Shown piece by piece: positions 1 through 6,819 of a stretch of DNA of 6,819 nucleotides (positions are counted from its first letter, which is position 1; the number at the start of each line of letters is the position of its first letter). The translations under genes and the position numbers were made by a program. This DNA comes from Bacteroidota bacterium (GTDB lineage: Bacteria > Bacteroidota > Bacteroidia > Bacteroidales > UBA1715): NCBI GenBank assembly GCA_029266015.1, contig JAJUFK010000128.1:1-6819 (forward strand). Reading direction: 5' to 3'. The notes under the pieces are model-generated. The model saw only the letters and a program-made list of their open reading frames with translations, did not search any database and was not told where the DNA came from.

Positions 1-540
1 ATTAATTGGTGAATATTGCATTCGAATTGTTTGAGTCCACATATTATTTGATGTTGTTCCATTTTTTAAAATTCTATAATCTCTAATATCAAACCCCCAT
101 CCCGGATCTCTTATATAAATATCATAACCATTTATACCATATCCAACATCAACATGTCCCGGATATCTAATTATAAATGGTCTTTTATTACTTATTTCTT
201 CTGTTATTTCTTGCATTGTTAATGGTCTGTATAAAATTTCATTGGAAATTCCCCAATGTGAAAGTATATTACTTACATCCAATAAATATGCAGTTCGACA
301 ACAATTATTTCCAGGCTGACAGCAATTTACTGTACCGAAAGTTGCATCTTGAGTTCTAATATATTCAGCAATTTTACAATTTGTAACATCTTCGTATCCA
401 TAATATGTAATTACATGTTTTGCTGAGATTGCCCAACACCAATCATCACATTCTATTTCGGGCATTAAAGGCAAATTCAAAATTTGACTATTTGTTTGAA
501 TTGTAACAAATAATAATAAATATAATAGTAAATGTTTCAT
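1..540 (-). CDS. Secreted papain-like cysteine protease (AvrRpt2/C39-like fold), C-terminus cut by window edge
   Basis: This frame is open from an ATG at 540-538 to the left edge, giving 180 residues without a stop, so the 3' end is missing. Residues 1-19 form a signal peptide (MKHLLLYLLL then a polar end at NSQ), so the mature enzyme should leave the cytoplasm. The motif DDWCWAIS puts the likely nucleophile at Cys35, followed by YYGYEDVTNCKIAEY and the paired cysteines Cys73-Cys74 and Cys80-Cys81. The likely catalytic His is His129 in PGHVDVGYG and the third residue is Asp145 in RDPGWG; the 94-residue Cys-to-His distance fits compact papain-like proteases. The layout (WCWA, YYG, CC, GH, DP) is that of the papain-like family that includes AvrRpt2. 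Many relatives carry a Gln about six residues before the Cys; none is present in residues 20-34. The gene overlaps the preceding one by four bases (ATGA). Substrate unknown. Family call is from motifs only, without a search. Confidence 0.8.
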   Translation of the reverse strand, partial: MKHLLLYLLLFVTIQTNSQILNLPLMPEIECDDWCWAISAKHVITYYGYEDVTNCKIAEYIRTQDATFGTVNCCQPGNNCCRTAYLLDVSNILSHWGISNEILYRPLTMQEITEEISNKRPFIIRYPGHVDVGYGINGYDIYIRDPGWGFDIRDYRILKNGTTSNNMWTQTIRMQYSPIN

Positions 541-1166
541 AATTTGTTTTCCTTTTTATTTAAACTTTCTTTAATATCTCCATATAATTTATTCTTTGAA
601 TAACTATTTGAATGATTATTATGAAATTTTTGATTTGTAGATTTCGTTGGAAAAAAATCAAATTCACCAAAACCTTTGTCTTTTATTAAATAAACACCTC
701 GCAAGTTCTTAACAATTAATAACTTATTTGTCTTACGACACGTTTCTGAAGTTCTTATTAATTCATTAATTTCTTTTGCAAGTATATTAAATCCCAACCC
801 AGTAATGAATAATTGATTGTTTGAATCTTTAATAACATGAATAAAACAAATAATTTCATTATTTAATAATAATGGAAATTCCCATGAATCTGAAAAAATG
901 ATATTAATAATATCAGTATCAACTTGATTTGAATTAAATAAACTATCATTCAAATAAAAAATTTGATAAGGATTTCCTAATTCTACAATATCGAAATCAT
1001 TTCGACTTTTAAAGCCATAATAATGTTCTGTTCCTATTTGAATTTTTTGTAAATAATTCCTAAATTGTATATTTATACTATTATAAATAGTATCATTCCT
1101 CAATTGGTTTACTTGAGCAAACAATGTAGAATTAACAAATATAACCAAAAATAATAATTTTCTCAT
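537..1166 (-). CDS. Secreted protein of unknown function, 209 aa
   Basis: I do not recognise this protein. Residues 1-18 look like a signal peptide (MRKLLFLVIF, cleavage likely after LFAQ), so it should be exported; there is no lipobox cysteine, no later membrane segment and no T9SS sorting domain. The body (about 20-175) alternates short hydrophobic strands with polar turns, for example FSDSWEFPLLLNNEIICFIH at 91-110 and LFITGLGFNILAKEINELI just after, suggesting a small mixed alpha/beta domain. Only Cys107 and Cys143 are present in the mature part. The tail (about 175-209) is rich in Asn, Lys and Ser and looks disordered. The ATG at 1166 is only 4 bases after the stop of the fibre gene, and its TGA overlaps the protease ATG, so it is the middle gene of the operon. 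Its place just before a protease makes an inhibitor, pro-domain-like or chaperone role thinkable, but nothing in the sequence proves it. G+C is very low (about 22%). Confidence 0.82.
   Translation of the reverse strand: MRKLLFLVIFVNSTLFAQVNQLRNDTIYNSINIQFRNYLQKIQIGTEHYYGFKSRNDFDIVELGNPYQIFYLNDSLFNSNQVDTDIINIIFSDSWEFPLLLNNEIICFIHVIKDSNNQLFITGLGFNILAKEINELIRTSETCRKTNKLLIVKNLRGVYLIKDKGFGEFDFFPTKSTNQKFHNNHSNSYSKNKLYGDIKESLNKKENKL
541..554 (-). promoter_or_regulatory. Shine-Dalgarno-like site for the protease gene
   Basis: AAGGA at 554-550 sits 9 bases before the protease ATG (540-538), inside the last codons of the preceding gene. Together with the ATGA overlap it supports this ATG as the start and suggests re-initiation by ribosomes finishing the upstream gene. 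Bacteroidota often do without such sites, so its weight is modest. Confidence 0.45.
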
Positions 1167-1170
1167 ACCC

Positions 1171-2292
1171 TTACTCTATTACAATCATTTGTTTACTACC
1201 TACCAACACGCCATCGGTTACTAAACTATATATGTACATACCGACTTGTAATTGCTGTGCTTGTATCGTTATTTCTGTTTGCTCACGCTCAAATACGGGT
1301 AATTTTAGTATTTGTGTTCCTTTCAAATCATAAACATACACCGTAGCCTGCTGCACATCTTGTGGAATATACATACCTATCATTGTATTTTGGGTAAAAG
1401 GATTAGGCTTATTTTGTTGTAATTCGGCTTGTGGTTTTGAATGTTCTTGAATTTGGGGCTGCACAAATGTTTCCGATTTTAGTTTTGGTTTTTCTTGTGT
1501 TATACAGCATATATCAATTTTACTTTCAATATTTTTTATCTGTATAGATTGAGCGTTTATTATTGCCTGTTGTTCTTGGAGTGCTTGTATTAATACCGGT
1601 ATTAAATCAGTATATGAAATTGCCTTCATTCCATCAGGCATTGTTTTTACAACTTCAGGAAATATTTTTTCTACATCCTGAGCAAGTAATCCTATTCGTT
1701 TTTGCTTTATTATATCAGATTTCTTTGTTGTAAATTGTATGCTATCGGTATCTGCCAATATAGTAGGTTTATAATTATATTGTACAGCTTTTAATTTTGT
1801 AATCATTTGTAATGATTCTGAAATTGGTATAATATTCTCTTTTAGAGTACTATCAGAACCTATATATCCTCCTTGCGAAGTCCACAACCAACCTTCGGCA
1901 CAAACATAAAACTTATCTTGTCCTCCATAATTTAAATTATATGCACAACCACTTTGATGATTTACAATAGTTTTAAATGCTGACGCATATGCACTTGATG
2001 TAACTGATTTCAATCGAATATCACCATTTGAATTCATTTGAATACCTTTATCATTACTTCCACCTCGTGTGAGATAACTATATGAACCATCAAAATATAA
2101 TCGCATTGAAGCAATACCGCCACCTGGTGTTAATGTAATACCATTAGAAACACCGGTTGCTGCTATTTCTAATTTCCCATTTGCAGGATTGGTTGTGCCA
2201 ATTCCTAAGTTTCCTATAGAATTTACTTTAATCTGTCCAAAACTGTATATTGAACAAACTATACATAAAAATAAAAATTGTAGTCGTTTCAT
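1171..2292 (-). CDS. Tail-fibre-like surface protein with S74 intramolecular chaperone and type A T9SS sorting domain
   Basis: Complete gene, 373 aa, probably a trimeric surface fibre or adhesin. Residues 1-20 are a signal peptide (MKRLQFLFLC, ending SFGQ). Residues 24-145 resemble the shaft of Bacteroidota tail-fibre-domain proteins (IGNLGIGTTNPANGKLEI, then Gly-rich strands). Residues 146-260 match the S74 endosialidase chaperone: SDSTLKENI with the presumed self-cleaving Ser146-Asp147 and Lys151, then GLLAQDVEKIFPEVV at 201-215 and ISYTDLIPVLIQALQEQQ at 225-242 leading into a short coiled coil ending near Cys262-Cys263. In phage relatives this domain drives trimer folding and then cuts itself off before the Ser. 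Residues 270-290 are a Pro/Gln/Glu/Lys-rich linker. Residues 291-373 are a type A T9SS sorting domain (LQQNKPNPF, VYVYDLKGTQI, GMYIYSLVTDG, ending KQMIVIE), which directs export across the outer membrane and usually surface attachment. It is the first gene of a likely three-gene operon, and a terminator separates it from the upstream gene. Confidence 0.9.
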   Translation of the reverse strand: MKRLQFLFLCIVCSIYSFGQIKVNSIGNLGIGTTNPANGKLEIAATGVSNGITLTPGGGIASMRLYFDGSYSYLTRGGSNDKGIQMNSNGDIRLKSVTSSAYASAFKTIVNHQSGCAYNLNYGGQDKFYVCAEGWLWTSQGGYIGSDSTLKENIIPISESLQMITKLKAVQYNYKPTILADTDSIQFTTKKSDIIKQKRIGLLAQDVEKIFPEVVKTMPDGMKAISYTDLIPVLIQALQEQQAIINAQSIQIKNIESKIDICCITQEKPKLKSETFVQPQIQEHSKPQAELQQNKPNPFTQNTMIGMYIPQDVQQATVYVYDLKGTQILKLPVFEREQTEITIQAQQLQVGMYIYSLVTDGVLVGSKQMIVIE

Positions 2293-2337
2293 TGTAATTA
2301 AATTATTTACGAGTTAATGAAAAAAATTAATTACCGA

Positions 2338-2371
2338 CAAAAGAAAAAAAAAAAAAAACGAACTATCCAAA
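2338..2371 (-). promoter_or_regulatory. Possible Bacteroidota-type promoter for the fibre-unknown-protease operon
   Basis: On the minus strand, TTTG (2371-2368) and TTCTTTTG (2345-2338) are 22 bases apart. The known Bacteroidota pattern is TTTG or TTG near -33 and TAnnTTTG near -7, with a spacer of roughly 17-23 bases; the second box differs by one base from consensus. A start of transcription just after it would leave a leader of about 40 bases before the ATG at 2292. In such an AT-rich gap a match this short may arise by chance. Confidence 0.3.
2344..2358. repeat. 15-base homopolymer (A on plus, T on minus)
   Basis: An uninterrupted run of fifteen A on the plus strand lies 52 bases upstream of the fibre gene's ATG, in the only non-coding gap of note in the window. 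Most of it falls inside the spacer of the possible promoter. Runs of this length can gain or lose bases during replication. The exact length may also be a sequencing artefact. Confidence 0.9.
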
Positions 2372-2407
2372 TTTTTACGCATATTTTTTGAATATAAATA
2401 CTTATAT

Positions 2408-2457
2408 AATACTATAAAAAAAGCTGACTGTAAACAGTCAGCTTTTTTTATAGTATT
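2408..2457 (-). terminator. Strong intrinsic terminator after the large surface-protein gene
   Basis: Two perfectly complementary 23-base arms (2408-2430 and 2435-2457) flank a 4-base loop. The core is GCTGACTG/CAGTCAGC bounded by A7 on one side and T7 on the other, which is the usual stem plus U-tract layout. It starts 14 bases after the stop of the large gene on the minus strand. Because the A and T tracts are symmetric, it could also stop transcription in the other direction, but no plus-strand gene is seen to need it. Confidence 0.92.
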
Positions 2458-2471
2458 TGATTATTTATTAT

Positions 2472-5400
2472 TTACCTTACTACGGTAACATCACCTTTAA
2501 TATTCAACTCACGATGTTTGCCGGTTACAGGATCTTTTTCTTCACACACTGCTTTACAATGGTACACATACACATCTTGTTTGCTTATTTCACCTTTGTA
2601 GTTTCCGTCCCATTGTGCGTTTTTATCGTTAGTAACCCACAATTGTGTTCCCCAACGGTTATATATTCGCAATTCGTACCCGGTTTCGAGCACTCCTTCG
2701 TTATATACAGGGAAGAATGTATTGTTCGTAGTTAAATCAGGTGTAAACGCATTCGGGAATTTCAATCCACAATTTGGATTTACTATCACCGTAAGTGGTT
2801 TTGCTACGATATTTTTACAACCCCATACTTGGTCTACCGCCATAAGTTGTACATTAAATTTACCACTTTCGTCGTATTCATAACTGGTATTGTACGAATT
2901 TTCGGTAAATACACCATCGCCCACAAAATCCCAATAGAATGAAACGTTAGGGTCTATTACTGCAGTTTCAGGATTTCCAAAAGTCAAATTAGTAAAGTCA
3001 ACTTGTTTATCTTTGAAAATACTATCGGTATTACGATATTTATTTTCTTTTTGGAAATACACTTTTTCTACCGATTTGTATGTAAAGTCAGGTTGTGGAA
3101 GCGGGTGAATAGTTACATCTAAATCAATAGTAACTTTACAACCTGCATCGCGAGCAGTAAGCACCACTTTGTCTTTACCTTCGTTTTTCCAGTGTACGGT
3201 AGCCACATCGTTTGCAGGAGCATTTACAGCTATCAACAAACTATCATCTTTTCCATCCCACCATTCACTATAATATGGTTGGAATAACGGACTGCTTACA
3301 TCGGTTGCCACTGCCCACGAATACCCTAAATTACTATTAGTACCTTTGTTTATAGCATTATAGTTTACAATATCACCTTGGCACACATGTACAGGACCCG
3401 AAATTGACACATCAGGAATTTTACCAACTACTACCGATAAGTCGCGAGATGCTTCTTTTTCGTATTGAGGTTTCACATATACCGAAACTTTACCAACACG
3501 AGCATTAGGCCAATATACTTCAACTGTTGGATTTGTATCGGAACCTACAATTTGACCTCCTTCTACCGACCATACAAATACAGTTCCTATAGGATACGTT
3601 CTATCTAAAGAATATACAGTTGAAGATTTCTCACAAGCATCATTACCAATTATATTTGGCAATATAGGTGCAATTACGGTTATAGTTCTTGACGTTGTAG
3701 CCTTACATCCCTTACTGTCTTCTACAGAATACACAAAACTTACATTCTGAGGTGTAGGTACGGTAACTTGAGTAATTTGAGCATTTGTATTCAACAATGA
3801 TAAACTAGTTACCCATGTATGTTTTTTCCAATCTCCCGAACCACCACTTGGATTACCATTAATAGTAAGAGGATCTTGTATATAGAAACTACCACCATAT
3901 TCAGGCGAAATAGTAATATTTGCAGTTGGATTAGGATTTGCGAGTACTAAAAACTGTGCTTTTGTCTCAAATCCAACAGAATTTGCAACAGTAAGGGTAT
4001 AAATTGTAGTTTGTTTAGTTGGTCGCACAACTGCATTAATAGTATTTGCTACAACTTTTCCCTCATCGTCTGTCCATGTATATGACAACCCTGCAGTATC
4101 ACCTGACATAAACTGAGGCACCAAACGAATATTTTGTCCCATACAAATTTCATTTTTCTTATCTAAACAAATACCTGAAACCAATACATCGGGACTTATA
4201 GGTATAGCATCGGTACATGGATGCCAAATATCAATTATAATATTTTTAGTTGATAATACAATAGTATCGGAACCTTTACAACCAAATGCATCGGTAACTG
4301 TTACATTATACGAACGTGTTTGAGTAATAGGAATTGTAGAAATTCGTGACGTTCCTTGACCTGAAGCAACAGCTCCGGCATTTTCCCACTGATACGAATA
4401 AGGTGCAGTTGTAAAGAACGAAATATTTCCATCTAGTTGCACTTGCGATGTATATGGAACATTATTTGGCTGCACATTGGCAGTTATTTGCACACGTGGA
4501 TTACTGTGAACTGTAACAGTAAATGAAAGGCTATCGCTACAACTGTTTGCACCTTGTCCTTCGGTAGCAACCAATTTAATATTAGAAACTCCGGCGGTTC
4601 CGGCAGTAAATGTTGTTTGATTGCCGAACGTAGGTATTACATTTCCAATCCATGCATATTGCACATTTGCAGGATTACCTGCACTTATTAAACTTGCAGC
4701 AATTGGCAACGATACTCCCACACACGCATCTTTATTGGTAATAGGTGTAAGTTTTACGGCGGGTAACACATGTACTGTAACTGTATCTATACGCGGACAA
4801 CCATTTATATCGGCAATAGCATAGTATAAATCATAATTACCAACATCATTACTTTTGAAAATAGATTTCAATACATTAGTAGAATCTATTATACGATTGC
4901 GAGCTCCACCAACCCAATTCATAGTATATGAACCGGGAATATTTGTAGGATTTACATCTAACACTAAATTAGAACCTGCACATACAGAATACTCATCATT
5001 TAGTTTTAATGTAGCAAGTGGTTTTACTAATACTATTTGACTTGCACTTGCACTACACGTATTATCATCGGTTACCGCAACACTCACTTGGAACGGACCA
5101 ACCACAGAACTTTTGAAAGTAGCAGTTTGCCCCATTGGAGTTAATTTACCGGTAGATTCCGTCCACACATAGGTATATGGAGCTTTCCCATTTCCTGTTA
5201 CATTTGCAGATAGCGTTAATTCACTATTTACACATACCGATGGATTTGGAGGAACAATAGCAACTTTTGGTAAATCATATACAGTAATTGTAACATTTGT
5301 ATTTTCCTTACAACCATTTGCATCGGTTACCTGTAAATTAAGTACTTGCACACCGGGAGTTTGCGAATTATTATAAGTATAATTTGGTGTAGTTATCACA

Positions 5401-6819
5401 AACGGACTACCATCTGTCCACGCATATGTAAATGGAGCATTACCCTGAACTTGCGGAGTAATAACGGTAGAAGAATTTAAACACAATTGTTTCACATTTG
5501 AACCCTGTATAGCAAGCTGTGGTAATGTATTAACAACAACTGTATGTGTTGCACTTGCCGGAGCAAACGGATCACTGCTTACGCGAACGATATATTGTTT
5601 ATTAACTGTAGCAACTATAGGTAATGTTTTATTAGTTCCAATTACTACTGTTGGATTGGTTGCTTCTGCCCATTCATACGTATAGTCGCCCGTACCCCCC
5701 GATGCTATAGCCTCAAGTGTACCATTTTGACCAACACATATTGCCGCAGGATACTGAATTATAGTAACTGCCACCGGTTGACCAATTACCGTAATCAATA
5801 CGGAATCTATATCTTTACATCCTTTACTATCGGTTACTTGTAATTCAAACCACGTACTTTCTTTAAGTATTGATGTGGGATTTTGAACAGTATTTGCAGT
5901 AGTTAACGAATCTTTTGGTTGCCATAACCATGTATATCCCGGTGTTCCTCCCGATGCATTACCTGCCAAACTAAACGCTGTATTCCAGTCAGCATTTTTA
6001 TCAATTCCTGCATCTGCAACTGGATTTGCCAAACCGGAAATATTTACCTCATCATACCCCTGACAACCATTTGCGTCGGTTACTCGTAATCCTACTTTAT
6101 ACGTTTTTAACTCTTTTTGCGTAAATGTAGGATTCATTGTTGCGGTATTACTCAATTCTGTTGTATCTAACACCCAACGAATTTCAGCTAAAGGTTGCAC
6201 AGCATTTGTAATCAAAGGATTCAATACCGTAGATGTTCCTAAACACAATTCCAAATCATTACCTAACGAAACTGTAGGTTGACGATATACTGTAATATCA
6301 GCATTTGTTTGAGAAGAACAACCGGTTAAAGTATTAGTTGCTGTAAGTATTACATTATATGTTTGTGTAGGACTTATAATAGAAGGAGGTGTAAATGTTA
6401 CCGAAGCACCTGCAGTAGGCGAAATATAAGATTTAGCAGTTCCATCCCAAGTATATTGAACACCCGGAGTTGAATTATTTGCTTGCAAAGTCAACGAACT
6501 ACCGGCACATACAGTCATAGGTTGTGGCGTAATGATTTGAGCCAAAGGATTTGGATTTACAACTACATTAATAGTTGCAGGATCTGACGTACAACCATTG
6601 TTTGCTGTAACTCGTAACGTTACATTTTTAGTCCCCGGTGTTGATATATCTAACAAAGGAGAAGCTTGCGAGGATGTAACAGCCCCAGTCCAATTATATG
6701 TAAATGTAGGATTAGTTACACCATTTACTGAAGGAACAGCAGTTAATTGTACTCCCAATGAACTTTGACATTGAGGATCTACAGGATTAATAGTAACTGT
6801 AGGTTTAGGCTCAATACGA
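2472..6819 (-). CDS. Giant multi-module Ig-like/PKD surface protein with type B T9SS (gliding-motility-associated) C-terminal domain, 5' end missing
   Basis: The frame is open from the right edge to TAA at 2474-2472, giving 1448 complete codons; the true start lies outside. A TTG at 6758-6756 is internal, because twenty in-frame codons precede it (ending PVDPQCQSS) and continue the module pattern. Counting that TTG codon as residue 1, about fifteen modules of 70-110 residues follow, each built like CxGxxxxL, Y-x-W, then VTDANGC and a Pro-containing linker. Residues 1223-1328 form a more canonical PKD module (YWDFVGDG, SYEYDESGKFNVQL). Residues 1330-1428 are the type B sorting domain: LKFPNAFTPD, YELRIYNRWGTQLW, WDGNYKGE and a final GDVTVVR. 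That domain type sends proteins through the type IX system in Bacteroidota and is common on SprB-like adhesins and other very large surface proteins. No catalytic domain is visible, so an adhesive or structural role is most likely. It is followed by its own terminator and is probably transcribed apart from the next three genes. Confidence 0.92.
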   Translation of the reverse strand, partial: RIEPKPTVTINPVDPQCQSSLGVQLTAVPSVNGVTNPTFTYNWTGAVTSSQASPLLDISTPGTKNVTLRVTANNGCTSDPATINVVVNPNPLAQIITPQPMTVCAGSSLTLQANNSTPGVQYTWDGTAKSYISPTAGASVTFTPPSIISPTQTYNVILTATNTLTGCSSQTNADITVYRQPTVSLGNDLELCLGTSTVLNPLITNAVQPLAEIRWVLDTTELSNTATMNPTFTQKELKTYKVGLRVTDANGCQGYDEVNISGLANPVADAGIDKNADWNTAFSLAGNASGGTPGYTWLWQPKDSLTTANTVQNPTSILKESTWFELQVTDSKGCKDIDSVLITVIGQPVAVTIIQYPAAICVGQNGTLEAIASGGTGDYTYEWAEATNPTVVIGTNKTLPIVATVNKQYIVRVSSDPFAPASATHTVVVNTLPQLAIQGSNVKQLCLNSSTVITPQVQGNAPFTYAWTDGSPFVITTPNYTYNNSQTPGVQVLNLQVTDANGCKENTNVTITVYDLPKVAIVPPNPSVCVNSELTLSANVTGNGKAPYTYVWTESTGKLTPMGQTATFKSSVVGPFQVSVAVTDDNTCSASASQIVLVKPLATLKLNDEYSVCAGSNLVLDVNPTNIPGSYTMNWVGGARNRIIDSTNVLKSIFKSNDVGNYDLYYAIADINGCPRIDTVTVHVLPAVKLTPITNKDACVGVSLPIAASLISAGNPANVQYAWIGNVIPTFGNQTTFTAGTAGVSNIKLVATEGQGANSCSDSLSFTVTVHSNPRVQITANVQPNNVPYTSQVQLDGNISFFTTAPYSYQWENAGAVASGQGTSRISTIPITQTRSYNVTVTDAFGCKGSDTIVLSTKNIIIDIWHPCTDAIPISPDVLVSGICLDKKNEICMGQNIRLVPQFMSGDTAGLSYTWTDDEGKVVANTINAVVRPTKQTTIYTLTVANSVGFETKAQFLVLANPNPTANITISPEYGGSFYIQDPLTINGNPSGGSGDWKKHTWVTSLSLLNTNAQITQVTVPTPQNVSFVYSVEDSKGCKATTSRTITVIAPILPNIIGNDACEKSSTVYSLDRTYPIGTVFVWSVEGGQIVGSDTNPTVEVYWPNARVGKVSVYVKPQYEKEASRDLSVVVGKIPDVSISGPVHVCQGDIVNYNAINKGTNSNLGYSWAVATDVSSPLFQPYYSEWWDGKDDSLLIAVNAPANDVATVHWKNEGKDKVVLTARDAGCKVTIDLDVTIHPLPQPDFTYKSVEKVYFQKENKYRNTDSIFKDKQVDFTNLTFGNPETAVIDPNVSFYWDFVGDGVFTENSYNTSYEYDESGKFNVQLMAVDQVWGCKNIVAKPLTVIVNPNCGLKFPNAFTPDLTTNNTFFPVYNEGVLETGYELRIYNRWGTQLWVTNDKNAQWDGNYKGEISKQDVYVYHCKAVCEEKDPVTGKHRELNIKGDVTVVR
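2772..6819 (-). repeat. Array of about fifteen diverged Ig-like/PKD-like protein modules
   Basis: Within the large surface protein, modules begin near residues 84, 172, 260, 341, 426, 509, 593, 679, 770, 872, 960, 1042, 1126 and 1223 (residue 1 = codon 6758-6756), with a partial module before them. The repeat is clear in protein (CxGxx at the start, VTDxxGC near the end) but weak in DNA. The best DNA echoes encode VTDANGC or VTDAFGC, for example 5311-5330, 6064-6083 and, with a few changes, 4279-4298. The modules are well diverged, so this is an old duplication array and not a recent tandem expansion. Confidence 0.85.

Larger units (their letters stand above)
2293..2471. other. Intergenic region between the large surface-protein gene and the fibre operon
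   Basis: This 179-base gap is the only non-coding stretch of size. It holds the hairpin terminator, the 15-base homopolymer and a possible promoter. No small gene with a convincing start, no RNA gene and no further strong inverted repeat was seen in it. Confidence 0.8.

Noticed and set aside
177..359. Plus-strand open frame of 60 codons
   Set aside because: It lies fully opposite the papain-like protease, whose catalytic motifs are conserved in the minus frame; the hydrophobic product reflects AT-rich antisense codons.
1171..2292. Fibre gene as part of a prophage
   Set aside because: The S74 domain is typical of phage fibres, but the signal peptide and T9SS sorting domain mark a cellular exported protein and no other phage gene is present.
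2457..2735. Plus-strand open frame of 92 codons with hydrophobic stretches
   Set aside because: It is antisense to the type B sorting domain, which is clearly coding on the minus strand.
4621..5040. Two short plus-strand open frames (4621-4824 and 4855-5040)
   Set aside because: Both are antisense to conserved modules of the large surface protein and have no support of their own.
6756..6758. TTG as the start of the large surface-protein gene
   Set aside because: The frame stays open for twenty more codons to the window edge and those codons continue the module pattern, including a Cys at the expected place.
2772..6819. Repeated short DNA motifs as a possible CRISPR or tandem DNA repeat
   Set aside because: The similar stretches encode the conserved VTDANGC turn of each module, are irregularly spaced and lie in a continuous reading frame.

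Overview
The window is AT-rich and all four genes I can support are read on the minus strand, from right to left. Every gene whose 5' end lies in the window starts with a signal peptide. Two proteins end in type IX secretion system (T9SS) sorting domains, one of type A and one of type B (the gliding-motility-associated C-terminal domain). T9SS sorting domains of these kinds are a hallmark of the phylum Bacteroidota, so the source is very probably a member of that phylum. I cannot name a genus from the sequence.

Layout from right to left, in transcription order. (1) 6819 to 2472 is the 3' part of a very large surface or secreted protein. It is a string of about fifteen Ig-like/PKD-like modules, then a more canonical PKD module and the type B sorting domain; its start lies beyond the right edge. 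(2) A strong hairpin terminator follows at 2408-2457. (3) A short non-coding gap (2293-2407) holds a 15-base homopolymer and a possible Bacteroidota-type promoter. (4) Three tightly packed genes then run off the left edge: a tail-fibre-like protein with an S74 intramolecular chaperone domain and a type A sorting domain (2292-1171), a secreted protein of unknown function (1166-537), and a secreted papain-like cysteine protease (540 to beyond base 1). The gaps are 4 bases and then a 4-base ATGA overlap, so the three are very likely one operon with translational coupling between the last two.

How they may work together: the large modular protein is a separate transcription unit and probably an adhesin or cell-surface filament. 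The three-gene operon joins a probable trimeric surface fibre to a protease and an unknown partner protein. By analogy with other protease operons, the unknown protein could be an inhibitor, pro-domain or chaperone for the protease; this is inference. The two last genes are clearly poorer in G+C (about 22% and 29% by hand count) than the modular gene (35-40% in sampled lines), which may mean a recent acquisition. No RNA gene, insertion sequence, CRISPR array or origin was seen.
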